The position numbers were made by a program, and so were the translations under genes. Below the pieces are notes generated by a model that worked only from the letters and a program-made list of their open reading frames with translations, was not told where the DNA came from and made no database searches. Of a DNA stretch of 6,228 bases, positions 5,593-6,228 are shown one piece after another. Each line of letters starts with the position of its first letter. Within the stretch, counting starts at the first letter, position 1. The stretch is from Caulobacteraceae bacterium. GTDB lineage: Bacteria > Pseudomonadota > Alphaproteobacteria > Caulobacterales > Caulobacteraceae. The stretch spans positions 1 through 6,228 of the forward strand of contig JASLDZ010000186.1 of NCBI GenBank assembly GCA_030151985.1, read 5' to 3'.

Positions 5593-6228
5593 TCAGAAGA
5601 AGCCGACGTGAACGTGGTCTTTGACGGTCCGCACGCCCGGCGCGGCCCAAGCGGCCCGTTCGATCGTGTGGAGGTCGGCGTAGCGCGGGACCTTGCCCTC
5701 CAGCTTCACCTCCCCGTCGTGCACCGAGACCTTGATCGCCTTGGCCTCGACCTCCGCGCTGCGCTTCAGCGCATCCGAGATGTGGCGCTCGACGTCGGCG
5801 GCGCTGGCGCGGGGCTTGAGGGTGACGTTGTTCGAGATGCCCATCACGCCTCGCAGCTTGCGCAGGTCCGCCAGTGCGGCGGTTCGCTGGTACTCCCACT
5901 CCACCTCGCCGGAGAGGGTCAGCCAGCCGTTCTCCACCTTCACCTGCACCTTGCCCACGGGCACCAGCACATTGAGGTCGAGCACCGTCAGCGCGCGCTG
6001 GGCGATGTCGTCGTCGGCGTAGGGGTTCGAGCCGTCGAGCTGCACGCGCATGTCCTCGGCGATCCCTCGCACGCCCTTCACCCGGCGCACGGCGCTCTCG
6101 GCGAGGTGCTTCTGGGCGTAGTTCGGCACATGGCCGGTCAGGGTGACCACGCCGTCCTTCACGGCGACGCCGATCTGGGCGGAGTCGATGCTGGGCTCGT
6201 AGTCCAGCTCGTCGATGATGTCCTGACG
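5593..6228 (-). CDS. Triple BON-domain protein (N-terminus beyond the window)
   Basis: BON domains are small alpha/beta modules in envelope and stress proteins (OsmY type), thought to bind membranes or other macromolecules. The frame is open to the window edge and gives 211 residues, beginning RQDIIDELDYEPSID, which is typical of the first BON domain just after the initiator; only a handful of residues should be missing. Three BON units follow one another: about 2-64 (DGVVTLTGHVPNY, then AVRRVKGV), about 73-139 (NGWLTLSGEVEWEYQ, then LRKLRGVMGI) and about 142-211 (DGEVKLEGKVPRYAD, then APGVRTVKDHV). Each has the DGxVxLxGxV strand pair and the central Gly-Val. I see no signal peptide, but the start is cut off; many relatives of this three-BON form lack one. 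The GTG at 6162 falls inside domain 1 and is not the start. Three-BON proteins of this kind commonly neighbour stress and low-oxygen genes. Confidence 0.88.
   Translation of the reverse strand, partial: RQDIIDELDYEPSIDSAQIGVAVKDGVVTLTGHVPNYAQKHLAESAVRRVKGVRGIAEDMRVQLDGSNPYADDDIAQRALTVLDLNVLVPVGKVQVKVENGWLTLSGEVEWEYQRTAALADLRKLRGVMGISNNVTLKPRASAADVERHISDALKRSAEVEAKAIKVSVHDGEVKLEGKVPRYADLHTIERAAWAAPGVRTVKDHVHVGFF

Overview
The window is high-GC DNA with the gene families and codon bias of an alphaproteobacterium. The mix of gene families suggests the Caulobacterales (Caulobacter / Phenylobacterium / Brevundimonas type), but that placement is an inference from style and content, not from a marker gene. 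No rRNA, tRNA, CRISPR array, insertion sequence or phage gene was seen.

Layout. 1-1499 (+): C-terminal ~95% of the ABC exporter subunit CydC, cut at the window edge, with its first 75 bases replaced by an inverted copy of 146-220. 1510-2154 (-): an OmpW-type outer-membrane beta-barrel, convergent with cydC. 2246-2752 (-) and 2765-3571 (-): a two-gene operon of a tandem universal stress protein followed by a pyridoxamine-phosphate-oxidase-like flavin-barrel protein. 3693-4181 (+): a second, paralogous flavin-barrel protein, divergent from the stress-protein operon. 4189-5550 (-): a YcbB-type L,D-transpeptidase. 5593-6228 (-): a triple BON-domain protein missing only its first few residues. The genes are packed tightly; the longest non-coding stretches are about 120 bp (3572-3692) and 91 bp (2155-2245).

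How the genes fit together. CydC (maturation of cytochrome bd), OmpW, UspA-type proteins, PPOx-like proteins and BON proteins are all recurrent members of the low-oxygen FixK/FNR regulons of alphaproteobacteria. The two main intergenic promoter regions each carry one exact match to the FixK consensus TTG(A/C)-N6-(T/G)CAA: one between the divergent stress-protein and flavin-barrel genes (3630-3643), one upstream of ompW (2228-2241). I saw no other match when scanning by eye. The window is therefore best read as part of a microaerobic/anoxic stress island controlled by a FixK/FNR-type regulator, with envelope genes (OmpW, L,D-transpeptidase, BON) beside respiratory and stress genes.

The two most unusual structural signals are the perfect 75-bp fold-back at the left edge, which looks like an assembly or amplification chimera rather than biology, and a perfect 15-bp hairpin that ends exactly at the start codon of the L,D-transpeptidase. 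I did not find convincing evidence of a wholly new biological system.
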